The position numbers were made by a program, and so were the translations under genes. Under the pieces are notes generated by a model. The model was not told where the DNA came from. It ran no database searches and saw only the letters and a list, made by a program, of their open reading frames with translations. 64,000 nucleotides of DNA, taken from NCBI RefSeq assembly GCF_017255185.1, contig NZ_JAFKCZ010000004.1, positions 419,187 through 483,186 on the forward strand. Reading direction: 5' to 3'. Position 1 is the stretch's first letter. Each line of letters begins with the position of its first letter. Source of the stretch: Parahaliea mediterranea. GTDB taxonomy: Bacteria > Pseudomonadota > Gammaproteobacteria > Pseudomonadales > Halieaceae. Below are positions 32,652-42,027 of this stretch, piece after piece.

Positions 32652-35414
32652 TCAGGTAGTAAGAATCAACCTCAGCGCCTGCAACTGCAACCCCGCATGC
32701 CGAATATGCACCGCACATTCCTCAATCCGGTAGTCCAGGTGATCCAACTCCTCCTGCCGAATCGCGGGGTTCACTTCCCGCAATGCCGCCAGCCGTTCGC
32801 GCTCGGCGCCCAGGGCGCTGCGCATTTCGGCTTCGGCCTCGGTGAGGATATCGGCCAGGCGGGCTTCGGCTTGAGATGTGGCCAGGGCCATTTTGGCGTC
32901 GACGTCGGTTTGCACCTGCTTGATGATGGCCAGGGCCACGGGTTTTTTGACCCGCTCCACCAGTTCGTTGAGGCGCGCGTGGGGCACGAGGTGGGCGAGG
33001 TCCTTGCCGCGGGCGTCGACGAGCAGGCGCATGGGGGAGAGCGGCAGGAAGCGCTCCACTTGCAGTTCCCGCGGCGCCACGCAGTTCACGGTGAACAGGC
33101 ATTCGAGCATCATGGTGCCCGGGGGGATGCCCTTGAGCTTGATGGTGCCGATGGCGGCGTTGCCGAGTTCGGTGGAGTGGACCATGTCCATGGCCTCCAC
33201 CAGCATGGGGTGTTCCCAGGTGAGGAAGGCCATGTCTTCCCGGGCCAGGCCCTTGTCGCGGTCGAAGGTGACGGTGGTGCCCTCGTCGCGCAGGTAGGGG
33301 AAGTGGCCGGTGAGCATCTGCTCGGTGGGGCGCAGGATGAGGGCGCCTTCCGAGTGGAATTCGCTGTCCACGCCGAAGGCCTCGCACAGGGCCTCCAGGT
33401 AGTTCAGTAGCTGGTCGCTGGCCTCGCGCTCGCGAATGCCGTCGATCAGTTGTTGCGCCTGTTCGGGCTTGCAGGAGTTGAGTTCCAGCAGGCGGTCGCG
33501 GCCCTCGCGCAGTTCGCGGCGGGTTTCCACGGTGAAGTCGGCGGTGTCGGCCAGCAGCTGCTCGAAGTCATCTGTGCGCTTTTCCAGCTGCGGCAGCAGG
33601 CGCTCGGCAAAGCGCTGGAAGATCATGTGGCCGGCGGAGCAGCTTTCGCTGAAGGCGTCCAGGCCGCGCTCGTACCAGTCCAGCAGGCTGTGCTGGGCGC
33701 TACCCTCGAGGTAGGGCACGTGAATCTGCACGTCGTGCTGCTGGCCGATGCGGTCGAGGCGGCCGATGCGCTGCTCGAGCAGGTCGGGGTTGAGCGGCAG
33801 GTCGAACAGGATCAGGTGGTGGGCGAACTGGAAGTTGCGGCCCTCGGAGCCGATCTCCGAACACACCAGGGTCTGGGCGCCGTTGATTTCGTCGGCGAAG
33901 TAGGCGGCGGCGCGGTCGCGCTCGACGATGGACAGGCCCTCGTAGAAGGCCGCCGAGCGGATGCCCGCGCGCAGGTGCAGGTGGTGTTCCAGGGCCACGG
34001 CGGTGTCGGCGTGGGCGCAGATCACCAGGGCCTTGGCCGGCCGCAACTGCTTGAGGAACTTCTCCAGCCACTCCACCCGGGGGTCGAAGGCCACCCAGCT
34101 GTCGTCGTGGTAGGGCCGCTCCGGGTGCAGGCCCGACTCCAGGTCGAGGCTCGCCAGGGCGTATTCCTCGGGGTAGGGCAGCGGGTGCCGGTGCAGGTGG
34201 CGCTGGGGGAAGCCGCTCACCGCGGCGCGGGTGTTGCGGAACAACACGCGGCCGGTGCCGTGGCGGTCGAGAATCTGGTCGATCAGCTGGGGCGGCGGCG
34301 TGGCCGCGTCGAGTCCCGCGGGCAGGTCGGCGGGGACTTCGCCGGCCTCCAGTTGCCGGGCCATGTCGCTCCAGCGGCGGTATTCCTTCTCTTCCTCGAT
34401 AAACTGTTCCAGCGAGTGGAAGCGCGAGGGGTCGAGCAGGCGCAGGCGGGCGAAGTGGCTGGCCTGGCCGAGTTGCTCGGGGGTGGCGGTCAGCAGCAAC
34501 AGCCCCGGGCAGCGGCTGGCGAGGGTTTCCACCAGGCGGTAGTCCGCGCCGGATTCCTCCTCGCTCCAGTGCAGGTGGTGGGCTTCGTCCACCACCACCA
34601 GGTCCCAGCCGGCGTCCAGCAGTTGCTGCTGGCGTTCGGGCTGGTCCAGGAACAGCTGCGGGCTGCACAGCACCAGCTGCTCGCTGTCGAAGGGGTTGCC
34701 GTCGCTCGGCTGGGCGAGGCGCTCCTCGTCGAACAGCGCGAAGTGCAGGTTGAAGCGGCGCAGCATCTCCACCAGCCACTGGTGCAGCAGGGGCTCCGGC
34801 ACCATCACCAGCAAGCGGTTGGCGCGGCCGCACAGCAGCTGCTGGTGCATGATCATGCCGGCTTCAATGGTCTTGCCCAGGCCCACCTCGTCCGCGAGCA
34901 GTACCCGCGGCGCGAAGCGCTGGCCCACTTCGTGGGCGATATACACCTGGTGCGGCAGCAGGCTGGTGCGCGAGCCCATCAGGCCCCGCACCGGCGAGCG
35001 CTGCTGGCGGTCGAGGTGTTCGAAGGTGGCCACCCGCAGGGCGAAGTCGCCGTTCTTGTCGAAGTGGCCGTTGAGCAGGCGCTGTTGCGGGGTGGTGAGC
35101 TGTACGTAGGCGTCCAGCTCCAGCTCCGATACTGTCAGCGTCGCCTCGTGGTGGTCGGTGCCGGTGTAGAGCAGCAGGCCCTGGCGTTCCTCGATACTGG
35201 TAACAATCAGCTCGACGCCGTTGGTGGTGGAGATATGGTCGCCTTCCTGGAAGCGCAGGCGGGTGAGGGGCGCGCCGTCGGTGGCGTAGGTCCGTTCCTC
35301 GCCCACCGCGGGAAAGTTGACCGTGACCCGGCGCGGTTCCACTTCCACCACCACGCCCAAACCCAGCTGGGCGTCGGCATGACTTACCCAGCGCTGTCCT
35401 ACGATATACTCCAT
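32652..35414 (-). CDS. rapA: RNA polymerase-associated ATPase RapA
   Basis: A 920-residue SWI2/SNF2-type ATPase that binds RNA polymerase and promotes its recycling; E. coli RapA is 968 residues. The N-terminal Tudor-like region (GQRWVSHADAQLGLGVV) is followed by Walker A ADEVGLGKTIEAG (about 172-184), the DEAH box (VVVDEAHHLHW) and motif III (LLLTATPEQLG). The helicase C lobe contains ICAHADTAVALEHHL, EIGSEGRNFQFA and RIGRLDRIGQ. The RapA C-terminal domain follows. The start is the ATG at 35414 (MEYIVGQRW). It is a core-genome gene adjoining the islet. Confidence 0.95.
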   Translation of the reverse strand: MEYIVGQRWVSHADAQLGLGVVVEVEPRRVTVNFPAVGEERTYATDGAPLTRLRFQEGDHISTTNGVELIVTSIEERQGLLLYTGTDHHEATLTVSELELDAYVQLTTPQQRLLNGHFDKNGDFALRVATFEHLDRQQRSPVRGLMGSRTSLLPHQVYIAHEVGQRFAPRVLLADEVGLGKTIEAGMIMHQQLLCGRANRLLVMVPEPLLHQWLVEMLRRFNLHFALFDEERLAQPSDGNPFDSEQLVLCSPQLFLDQPERQQQLLDAGWDLVVVDEAHHLHWSEEESGADYRLVETLASRCPGLLLLTATPEQLGQASHFARLRLLDPSRFHSLEQFIEEEKEYRRWSDMARQLEAGEVPADLPAGLDAATPPPQLIDQILDRHGTGRVLFRNTRAAVSGFPQRHLHRHPLPYPEEYALASLDLESGLHPERPYHDDSWVAFDPRVEWLEKFLKQLRPAKALVICAHADTAVALEHHLHLRAGIRSAAFYEGLSIVERDRAAAYFADEINGAQTLVCSEIGSEGRNFQFAHHLILFDLPLNPDLLEQRIGRLDRIGQQHDVQIHVPYLEGSAQHSLLDWYERGLDAFSESCSAGHMIFQRFAERLLPQLEKRTDDFEQLLADTADFTVETRRELREGRDRLLELNSCKPEQAQQLIDGIREREASDQLLNYLEALCEAFGVDSEFHSEGALILRPTEQMLTGHFPYLRDEGTTVTFDRDKGLAREDMAFLTWEHPMLVEAMDMVHSTELGNAAIGTIKLKGIPPGTMMLECLFTVNCVAPRELQVERFLPLSPMRLLVDARGKDLAHLVPHARLNELVERVKKPVALAIIKQVQTDVDAKMALATSQAEARLADILTEAEAEMRSALGAERERLAALREVNPAIRQEELDHLDYRIEECAVHIRHAGLQLQALRLILTT

Positions 35415-35518
35415 AGTCTCCCTGTATCGCCTGCGGTTGGCGGGCGTGGGCCCGAAAAAAGGGCGCGTAGTGTACCACCGAATTCCGTTGCTTTGTCAGC
35501 GCAAAGCGAGGATGGGGC

Positions 35519-36328
35519 TCAGGGGCTATCGAAAAACAGGGCCAGGCTGTTGCGCCGGGCCTGCGCCAGCAGCTCCTCCACCGGCAGCCCTTTGACCTCG
35601 GCGACCTTCTCCGCCACGAAGGGCAGGTAGTAGGGGGCGTTGGGTTTGCCGCGGTAGGGCACCGGGGTGAGGTAGGGGGAGTCGGTCTCCAGCAGCAGTT
35701 GCTCCACCGGGGTGGCCGCCACCACCTCGCGCACGTTGTCGGCGCGGTTGAAGGTGGCGATGCCGTTGAAGCCGAGCATAAAGCCCTCCGCCAGGCAGTA
35801 CTGTGCCAGCTCCAGGCTCGAGGTAAAGCTGTGGATGACGCCGCGGCGGCGCAGCGAGCCGCTGTAGTTGGCGAGGATGGCGCGGGTATCGTCGTCGGCC
35901 TCGCGGGTGTGGATCACCACCGGCAGTTCCAGCTCGTCCGCCAGCGCCAGCTGCGCGTCGAACACCCGCCGCTGCACCGCGCGGTCGGCGTGGTCGTAGA
36001 AGTAGTCCAGGCCAATCTCGCCCACGGCGACGATGCGCGGGTCCGCGGCCCGGGCGCGAATGGTCTGGGCCACGCTGTCGTCGTAGCCCTCGGCCTCGTG
36101 GGGGTGGATGCCCTGGGTGCCCCACACGTCATCCTCGGCGCCGGCGAGTTGCCAGACCTTGTCGAGGTTGCCCGGCGCCACGGCGATGGTGATGATGCGC
36201 TCCACGCCCACTTCCCGGGCGCGGGCCAGGGTCTGCTGCAGGTGTTCCTGGTCCAGGTAGTCGAGGTGGCAGTGGGTCTCGATCAGCGGGGTCTGGAAGC
36301 GGGGGATGTCGCGGCGTTTTGTGCTCAT
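35519..36328 (-). CDS. TatD-family metal-dependent hydrolase/DNase
   Basis: A 269-residue TIM-barrel metallo-hydrolase. Metal-binding motifs are ETHCHLDYLD (about 18-27), GEIGLDYFYD (Glu near 105), a His in PVVIHTRE, HSFTSS and TDSPYLTPVPYRGKPN (Asp near 215). TatD members have 3'-5' exonuclease/DNase activity and may act in repair. The frame and length fit the family. It lies upstream of rapA on the same strand, 104 bp away. Confidence 0.92.
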   Translation of the reverse strand: MSTKRRDIPRFQTPLIETHCHLDYLDQEHLQQTLARAREVGVERIITIAVAPGNLDKVWQLAGAEDDVWGTQGIHPHEAEGYDDSVAQTIRARAADPRIVAVGEIGLDYFYDHADRAVQRRVFDAQLALADELELPVVIHTREADDDTRAILANYSGSLRRRGVIHSFTSSLELAQYCLAEGFMLGFNGIATFNRADNVREVVAATPVEQLLLETDSPYLTPVPYRGKPNAPYYLPFVAEKVAEVKGLPVEELLAQARRNSLALFFDSP

Positions 36329-36403
36329 AGGGGCGGTGTCGGTGCTGTGGTTGGCGAGCGGCCGAATAGGATAGGGCAGTGGCGGCCGCGGGGGAAGGGG
36401 CGA

Positions 36404-37339
36404 TCAGGCGGCCCGTTCCAGGCTCTCCAGGGTGGCGATGATCTGCCGCCACAGCCACTGGTGCAGCGGCGAGCCGGCGCAGCGCTCGTGCATCACCAGC
36501 ATGTACTCCATGCTGTAGTCGCCGTCCTCGGGCATCGGCAGCGCCACGATGCCCTCGGCCGCCGCCTCGTTGCGCAGCATATACGCCGGGCCGGGCAGGA
36601 AGTAATCGGTGTTGCGCAGCACTTCCAGGGCGGTCATCAGGTGCGAGGTCTCCAGCGAGCCCTGCTGGGGATGGCGCACCCGGTTGAAGGTGTCCGAGCT
36701 GCGCACCAGTTCGGCCTGGTCGAGGTCGGAGATGTACACGCGGATCACCGGGTAGTTGGCCAGGCGCTCCCAGGTCACCTCGCCGTGGGTCAGCGGGTGG
36801 TCGCGCCGCACCAGCACGGCGGGGGGCGAACCGCCGATCGCGTGCACCTGGAATTCGTCGGCGTAATGGGCCTGGGCGATATGGATGGCGAAGTCGAGGT
36901 TGCCCGCGGCCAGCTGCTCCAGCTGGTTCTCGACCCGGGTAATGGTGCGGATCGACAGCCGCGGGGCCTGCTCGTGCAGGCGCTGGATCAGCGGCGGCAG
37001 CAGCGCCATGCCCACGTACTCCGACAGCGCCAGCACCACCTCGCCGGTATAGGCCCAGGGGTCGAAGTCCGAGCCGCTCACCAGCCGCCCGATGTCCGCC
37101 AGGATCGCCGGCAGGGCCTGCTCCAGCTCCCGCGCCCGGGGCGTGGGCTGCATGCCCCGGTTGCTGCGCGTGAACAGGGTGTCGCCGAACAGCTCCCGCA
37201 GGCGCGACAGGGTCTTGCTCATCGCCGGCTGGGTGATGTGCAGGCGCTGGGCCGCCCGCGACACGTTGCGTTCCTCCAGCAGCGCCTGCAGGGCCACCAG
37301 CAGGTTGAGGTCAATTTTGTGGAGTTGGCGGCTGTCCAT
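36404..37339 (-). CDS. LysR-family transcriptional regulator
   Basis: 311 residues. HTH in LNLLVALQALLEERNVSRAAQRLHITQPAMS; the effector domain contains TGEVVLALSEYVGMALLPPL and HYADEFQVHAIGGSPPAVLVR, similar to the NodD/LeuO-like branch. The ATG at 37339 (MDSRQLHKIDLNLL) is preferred to a TTG two codons earlier. No divergent target gene is present; upstream on the opposite strand lies only a putative small-RNA region. Confidence 0.87.
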   Translation of the reverse strand: MDSRQLHKIDLNLLVALQALLEERNVSRAAQRLHITQPAMSKTLSRLRELFGDTLFTRSNRGMQPTPRARELEQALPAILADIGRLVSGSDFDPWAYTGEVVLALSEYVGMALLPPLIQRLHEQAPRLSIRTITRVENQLEQLAAGNLDFAIHIAQAHYADEFQVHAIGGSPPAVLVRRDHPLTHGEVTWERLANYPVIRVYISDLDQAELVRSSDTFNRVRHPQQGSLETSHLMTALEVLRNTDYFLPGPAYMLRNEAAAEGIVALPMPEDGDYSMEYMLVMHERCAGSPLHQWLWRQIIATLESLERAA

Positions 37340-37384
37340 GGTCAATATGAACCAAATTCATGGGGAGCATAAAAATAATACATT

Positions 37385-37543
37385 AGAAATATATCAGAGG
37401 GCGGTCTATTCTGGTAGCAACTCAGGATGTAGCGTTCGGTCCGTGCGGCCGCAGCGCCGGCGCGGCGAGGGCTGCGCCGATGGGACTCCCATCCAGGTCT
37501 AACCGAGTTACCTTTTAAACCCGCCTTATGGCGGGTTTTTTTA
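37385..37543 (+). ncRNA. Candidate small RNA ending in a Rho-independent terminator
   Basis: A 295-bp gap lies between two minus-strand genes, yet a strong terminator faces the plus strand, with no plus-strand gene before it. An AT-rich promoter-like stretch (AAAATAATAC near 37371-37380) precedes GC-rich sequence with several dyads, such as GATGGGACTCCCATC (37476-37490). No coding frame of note is present. The RNA identity and its 5' end are inferred. Confidence 0.35.
37518..37543 (+). terminator. Rho-independent terminator
   Basis: AAACCCGCC, a four-base TTAT loop, GGCGGG, then a run of seven T. Strong on the plus strand; on the minus strand only three T follow the stem. Confidence 0.7.
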
Positions 37544-37634
37544 TGCCCATGGATGGGCCGGGCCGCGTACGGCTGTATATCGTGGGAGGGCAGGATGCCC
37601 CGGTCCGACGCATCGGGAGCGATGAATGTGCTTT

Positions 37635-39113
37635 TTAAGCCCGCGCCCGGGTCTTGCGCCTTGCCGGTGACGCCTTGCGCCGCGCGCGGGTTTTGCGCGC
37701 CGGGCGCGCGCCGCGCGACAGTTCGTCGAAGGTGCGCTCCAGGCACTGCCGGTACAGCTGCGGATCGGGCAGGATCTCCCGGTCGGCGAGCACCGACAGG
37801 GTGACCTTGTCGGCGTAGCTGAACACCAGGTGAAAGATGCCGACGCCCGGGGTGAGAACCCCCAGGCCGTAGTAGTCCACCATTTGCGCGCCCGCGCAGT
37901 ACAGGGGGAAGGGCGGCCCGGCGACGTTGGAGATCACCGTCGACACGTTGGCGGGCAGGTAGCGCGAGAGTTCGTAATGCGACCACAGGCCCGCGGCGGA
38001 TTCGGCGATCACCGGCGACACCGCCCCGGCCAGCCGGATGATATCCACCAGCGGGGTCTGCTCGCCCCAGGTCTTGGCGTTGCGGGTCGAGGCGCCGATG
38101 GCCGCCAGCCGTTCCAGCGGGTCGGGGGTGTCGCTGTGCAGGCTGGTGAAAACCGCCCCCACCTGGTTGTGGTCGTCGCTGCCGCCCCGGCGGGTGCGCA
38201 TGTTCAGCGGCAGGGTCGCGGTCAGCGAGCCCTCGGGCAGCTCCCCCTTTTGCTCCAGGTACTGCCGCATCGCGCCGGCGATCACCGCCATCGCCACGTC
38301 GTTGACCTTGACGCCGGCGAAGTCCTTGATGCGCTTGAACTCCTGCAGCGGGAATTCCGCCGCCTCGAATACCCGGTGCGGGCCCACCGGGCCGTTGAAG
38401 CGGGTGCGCGGCGCGCTCAGCTCCGGCAGCGGAACCTTGCCGCGCAGCAGGCCGGCGCCGTAACGCGCCAGCGAGGCGCCGTTGACCAGCGCCGCGCGGC
38501 TAAAGCCCAGGCTGTTGCGCAGGCCGTTTACGGTGGCCTTGCTGAGCAGCTCGGGCACCGTCGGCGGGGTGTCCGACAGCAGGGGCTGTTCGCTGCGCAC
38601 CTCCTGCGGCGGGTTCGGTTCGCGGTCGTGGGTCAGCGCCAGTACGTCGGAGCCGCCGGCGCCGTCCACCAGGGCGTGGTGCAGCTTGGTGTAGATGGCG
38701 AAGCAGCCGGCGGGCAGGTTGGGGATATTGTCCAGCCCCTCGATCACGTAGACTTCCCACAGCGGCCGGTTCATGTCCAGCGGCCGCGCGTGCAGGCGGG
38801 CCACCTGGATGCACAGTTGCCGCCAGTCGCCGGGTTGGGGCAGGGCGATGTGGCGCAGGTGGAACTCCACGTCGAAATTGGCGTCCTTTACCCAGTAGGG
38901 CCGGTCGATGCCGCCCGGTACCTTGACCAGGCGCGTGCGGAACAGCGGGTTGAGACGCAGGCGGCGCTCGAAGGTGGCGATGACCTGCTTGAAGCGCACC
39001 TGGCCGCCGGGCGCCGTTGAGGGATCGTAGAGTCCCAGGCCGCCGATGTGCTGTGGCGTGTTGGCTTGTTCCAGGTTGATGAACGCGGCATCCAGTACGC
39101 CGAGTTGTTTCAT
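37635..39113 (-). CDS. Wax ester synthase/diacylglycerol acyltransferase (WS/DGAT)
   Basis: A 492-residue bifunctional acyltransferase that makes wax esters or triacylglycerols from acyl-CoA, giving storage lipids. The catalytic motif HHALVDG is near residues 144-150. PLWEVYVIEGL and the C-terminal SNVAGPPFPLYCAGA block (NVPGP-type) are typical. The C-terminus is an unusual Arg/Lys/Ala-rich tail (ARKTRARRKASPARRK). The frame is open to 39149, but the ATG at 39113 (MKQLGVLDAAFI) matches the family start. It fits an organism that oxidises and stores long-chain lipids. Confidence 0.92.
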   Translation of the reverse strand: MKQLGVLDAAFINLEQANTPQHIGGLGLYDPSTAPGGQVRFKQVIATFERRLRLNPLFRTRLVKVPGGIDRPYWVKDANFDVEFHLRHIALPQPGDWRQLCIQVARLHARPLDMNRPLWEVYVIEGLDNIPNLPAGCFAIYTKLHHALVDGAGGSDVLALTHDREPNPPQEVRSEQPLLSDTPPTVPELLSKATVNGLRNSLGFSRAALVNGASLARYGAGLLRGKVPLPELSAPRTRFNGPVGPHRVFEAAEFPLQEFKRIKDFAGVKVNDVAMAVIAGAMRQYLEQKGELPEGSLTATLPLNMRTRRGGSDDHNQVGAVFTSLHSDTPDPLERLAAIGASTRNAKTWGEQTPLVDIIRLAGAVSPVIAESAAGLWSHYELSRYLPANVSTVISNVAGPPFPLYCAGAQMVDYYGLGVLTPGVGIFHLVFSYADKVTLSVLADREILPDPQLYRQCLERTFDELSRGARPARKTRARRKASPARRKTRARA

Positions 39114-39181
39114 CGCCTTCGCACCCCGCTGGTTAACGTGTCCCTGCACAGCTTAACACCGACTTACCGGGAGAGACTCCT

Positions 39182-40525
39182 CTGTTTGCGACAAAGCTTG
39201 AATTCCCGCGGGTCCTGAAATCGAAGCGCCGCGTCCGCCGGCTGTCGGCCGGCCTGTTGTTGCTGTGCGCGGCGCCGGCGATGGCCATCGACACGGCGGC
39301 GGCCTACGGCGCGCGCCTGGTGCGCGCGGAACAAACCTGGCCCGACGGCACGCCCGAGGTGCCGCGCCCGCCGGCGGCGCCCGCCGGCGCCGGCCGCGAG
39401 GCCTACGCGGCGGCGATCGAGGACGCGCAGCTGGCGGGCGGCCCCTACCAGGCCGGACTCGAGGAGCCCCTGCGCGACCTGGCGCGCTGGCACTGGGCGC
39501 GGGGGGAGCTGGCCGAGGCGGGTCGGCAGTTGGACCGGGCCCTGCACATCCTGCGGATCAACGAGGGCCTGCGCAGCGAGCGGCAGGTGTCCCTGCTGCG
39601 CGACCAGATCGCACTGTCGCGGGCCGCGGGCGACCTGGCGCGGCTGGACGACCGCCAGGCCTACTTGTATTTCCTCGCCGCGAGCGGGCAGCCGCTCGCG
39701 GGGGAGGACAACTGGCATGCGACCCTCGACTACCTGCGCTGGCAGCGCGAAGCGCTGCGCAGCGGTCTCGGCGGCGACCAGCGGCGCCTGCAGGCGCTGG
39801 TGGATTTGAACGAAGACCTGCTGGACGCGGATGCCGCCGCCGGCCCGGAGGCGCTGCCGCCAGCGCGGCGCTGGCTGCTGGTGCAGAGCCAGTTGCGCAA
39901 CCTCTACCTGCTGCAGTCGAGTATTCCCGAGCCGGGGTACCGGCCGGGCGCGATGTCCGCCGGGGCCTTCTACACCCCGGGCCGCGACATGGACGCCCTG
40001 GAGGCGGAGCGCCGGCGCCTGGACAACCTGCGGCGCGGCGGCATGATGCGCGGCGCGCAGTTATTGCAGGACTTCGCCGGCAGCCAGGCCGCCGGCAGCG
40101 CCCTCGGGCGCGACGCCCGGCTCGCCCTCGCCGACTGGTACCAGTGGCACGGGGCCACCCGCGACGCGGCGGAGATCTATCGCCAGCTGGCGGCGGAACT
40201 GGCGGCGGCGGGAGAGGGCGAAACGCTGCAACAGTGGTTCGGCGCGCCGGTGGAGCTGCCGGACAACGGCGCCTTCTGGCAGGCCCCCGCTCCCGGGCAG
40301 GCCGCGGAGGCCGTGGTGCGGGCGCGGTTCACGGTGAGCGCCCGGGGGCGCGTGCGCGAACTGGGCATCGACACGGTGCCGGAAGCGCAGGTGTCGGCGG
40401 CGAGCCGCCTGCGCCGGGCGCTGCGCGAGGTGCGTTTCCGACCCCGGTTCGAGTCGGGGGAGCCGGTGTCGAGCCCCGCCGTTGAGCGGAGCTACGCGTG
40501 GTTGCCGCTCAGGCGTTCTCGATAG
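39182..40525 (+). CDS. Exported protein with TonB-C-like terminal domain
   Basis: About 447 residues. No ATG lies near the 5' end. A CTG at 39182, seven bases after GGGAGAG, would give a Lys/Arg-rich n-region, hydrophobic core (LSAGLLLLCAAPAMA) and AMA cleavage site; a CTG at 39215 or TTG at 39257 are alternatives. The middle is alpha-helical, TPR-like (LARWHWARGELAEAGRQLDR and ARLALADWYQWHGATRDAAE). The last ~80 residues (VVRARFTVSARGRVRELGI then ALREVRFRPRF) resemble a TonB C-terminal fold. The 3' end overlaps the convergent methyltransferase gene by 17 bp. Confidence 0.7.
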   Translation: MFATKLEFPRVLKSKRRVRRLSAGLLLLCAAPAMAIDTAAAYGARLVRAEQTWPDGTPEVPRPPAAPAGAGREAYAAAIEDAQLAGGPYQAGLEEPLRDLARWHWARGELAEAGRQLDRALHILRINEGLRSERQVSLLRDQIALSRAAGDLARLDDRQAYLYFLAASGQPLAGEDNWHATLDYLRWQREALRSGLGGDQRRLQALVDLNEDLLDADAAAGPEALPPARRWLLVQSQLRNLYLLQSSIPEPGYRPGAMSAGAFYTPGRDMDALEAERRRLDNLRRGGMMRGAQLLQDFAGSQAAGSALGRDARLALADWYQWHGATRDAAEIYRQLAAELAAAGEGETLQQWFGAPVELPDNGAFWQAPAPGQAAEAVVRARFTVSARGRVRELGIDTVPEAQVSAASRLRRALREVRFRPRFESGEPVSSPAVERSYAWLPLRRSR

Positions 40526-41129
40526 TCAGCAGGGCGCCCCGGGTCTCGATCGTGCCGCGGGTGCGCCAGTCGATCAATTCGCCGCAGTGCTTGTCGACAC
40601 AGCGCTCGGCCATTTCCAGGAAGGTGGAGCGCTCCGGGTCGGCGATGTAGATGTGCTTCACCCCGGCCTTGACCGCGCGATTGACCATGTTGGTGACCGG
40701 CTTGACCAGTTCGTCCCAGAAGCAGATGTCCGCGGCGATCAGCATGTCGTAGCGCGCCAGCTTCTTGACCGTGAGCTGTTCAAAGCGCTTGACCAGGTGG
40801 GAGGTCCGCACCTGGTTCATGGCGGCCACTTCATCCAGGAAGGGAAAGACATCCGGGTCGGCGTCCACCGAGGTCACCTCCGACCGCAGTTTTTTGGCGC
40901 ACCAGATGCCGGCGACCCCCCAGCCACAGCCCACGTCGATGACGCGCCCGGCGTGGGCGGGCGGGTGCTTCTTCAGGTAGTCGATCAGCAGGGCGCTGGA
41001 TTTCCACGGTTTGGTGCCGTGAATGGAAGGGGACGTGCCCTGGCGTTTGACGCGGCGGATCGCCGGATGGCTGGCAGTGGGTATGGTGACGCCGCGAAAT
41101 TTACGCGCGACCGGTTTCGTTCGGCTCAA
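40509..41129 (-). CDS. Class I methyltransferase, METTL/family-16-like
   Basis: 206 residues. The SAM site is VIDVGCGWGVAGIW (motif I, about 63-76), followed by VTSVDADPDVFPFL and the post-I acidic loop MLIAADICFWDEL. That loop resembles the (D/E)xxF/Y motif of protein-lysine methyltransferases (METTL20/21 type). The N-terminus is basic and proline-containing. A protein target is plausible but not established. It is convergent with and overlaps the TonB-C-like gene. Confidence 0.78.
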   Translation of the reverse strand: MSRTKPVARKFRGVTIPTASHPAIRRVKRQGTSPSIHGTKPWKSSALLIDYLKKHPPAHAGRVIDVGCGWGVAGIWCAKKLRSEVTSVDADPDVFPFLDEVAAMNQVRTSHLVKRFEQLTVKKLARYDMLIAADICFWDELVKPVTNMVNRAVKAGVKHIYIADPERSTFLEMAERCVDKHCGELIDWRTRGTIETRGALLTIENA

Positions 41130-41354
41130 ATTTGGTCCCTTCCGTCAAAAATGTTCTAGAGTTGTTAGTAGCATTGTGGCATTTTGAAGTCTAACAATTC
41201 CAATTATACAGTGTCTGCCGCGCGCCGGAGGGGGAGCAATCGGGCAGGTTGAATAGGGAAGGTCCCGGCGTGTCTTTTTTGTGCCTGTCATAATTCTGTA
41301 ACAATTGTGTGGCACCCAGATAGCGTTGTCGGGATTGCATGGGGGAGTCCGTGT

Positions 41355-42002
41355 ATGACCAAGACCCGGCCTGAAGTTGAGCTTCTGGAAAAAAACCGCC
41401 CGCGTCAGGAGCGGGCTAAACGCACCTACGAGAATATTCTCCAGGCAGCCGCCGAGTTGCTGGTGGAGGTTGGGGTGGAGCGCATCTCCACCAATCTGAT
41501 TGCCGAGCGCGCCGGCATTACGGTGCCGGCCCTGTACCGCTATTTTCCCAATAAATACGCTGTCCTTTACGCCCTGGGCGCGGTGTTGATGGAGCGCCAG
41601 AACGCCATTTTCGAACAGTGGTACGAGTGCCACCTGCGGGCCGGCGGCGCCCCCGCGCTGCTCGACAACATCTATGAGCTGCTGAAGCTCACCTACGAGG
41701 ATACCCGCGACCGGGTCGGCGGCCACGAAATCACCCAGGCCCTGCGCGCCGTGCAGCCCCTGCAGGAACTGCGCTTGCAGTCGCACCGCGCGGTGGCCGC
41801 GCAGTTTGCCGGGATGGTGGGGGAGGCGCTGCAGCGGCCCACGGACGAAGTCATGCTGATGCAGGCGCGGATGACCGTGGACGCCTTCTACAGCATGGTG
41901 GAAATGGCCCTGGGCGACGACACCCTGTCGCCGGAAAATATCCTGCGCCAGGGCGCGCACATGATTTCGCTGTATTGGGCGGACATTCTGGCGCGCAATT
42001 GA
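41355..42002 (+). CDS. TetR/AcrR-family transcriptional regulator
   Basis: 215 residues. The N-terminal HTH runs ILQAAAELLVEVGVERISTNLIAERAGITVPALYRYFPNK, the canonical TetR DNA-binding helix set, followed by a helical ligand domain (TetR_C-like). The ATG at 41355 has GGGGGAG upstream and is chosen over an upstream in-frame TTG at 41307. It lies alone between minus-strand genes and may repress itself or a distant lipid-metabolism operon. The ligand is unknown. Confidence 0.88.
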   Translation: MTKTRPEVELLEKNRPRQERAKRTYENILQAAAELLVEVGVERISTNLIAERAGITVPALYRYFPNKYAVLYALGAVLMERQNAIFEQWYECHLRAGGAPALLDNIYELLKLTYEDTRDRVGGHEITQALRAVQPLQELRLQSHRAVAAQFAGMVGEALQRPTDEVMLMQARMTVDAFYSMVEMALGDDTLSPENILRQGAHMISLYWADILARN

Positions 42003-42027
42003 GCCGGGTGGCGGTGTGTGCGGGGCG

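Noticed and set aside
37385..37510. tRNA gene in the LysR downstream gap
   Set aside because: No cloverleaf, no acceptor CCA pairing and no T-loop GTTCRAAT; only simple dyads and a terminator.
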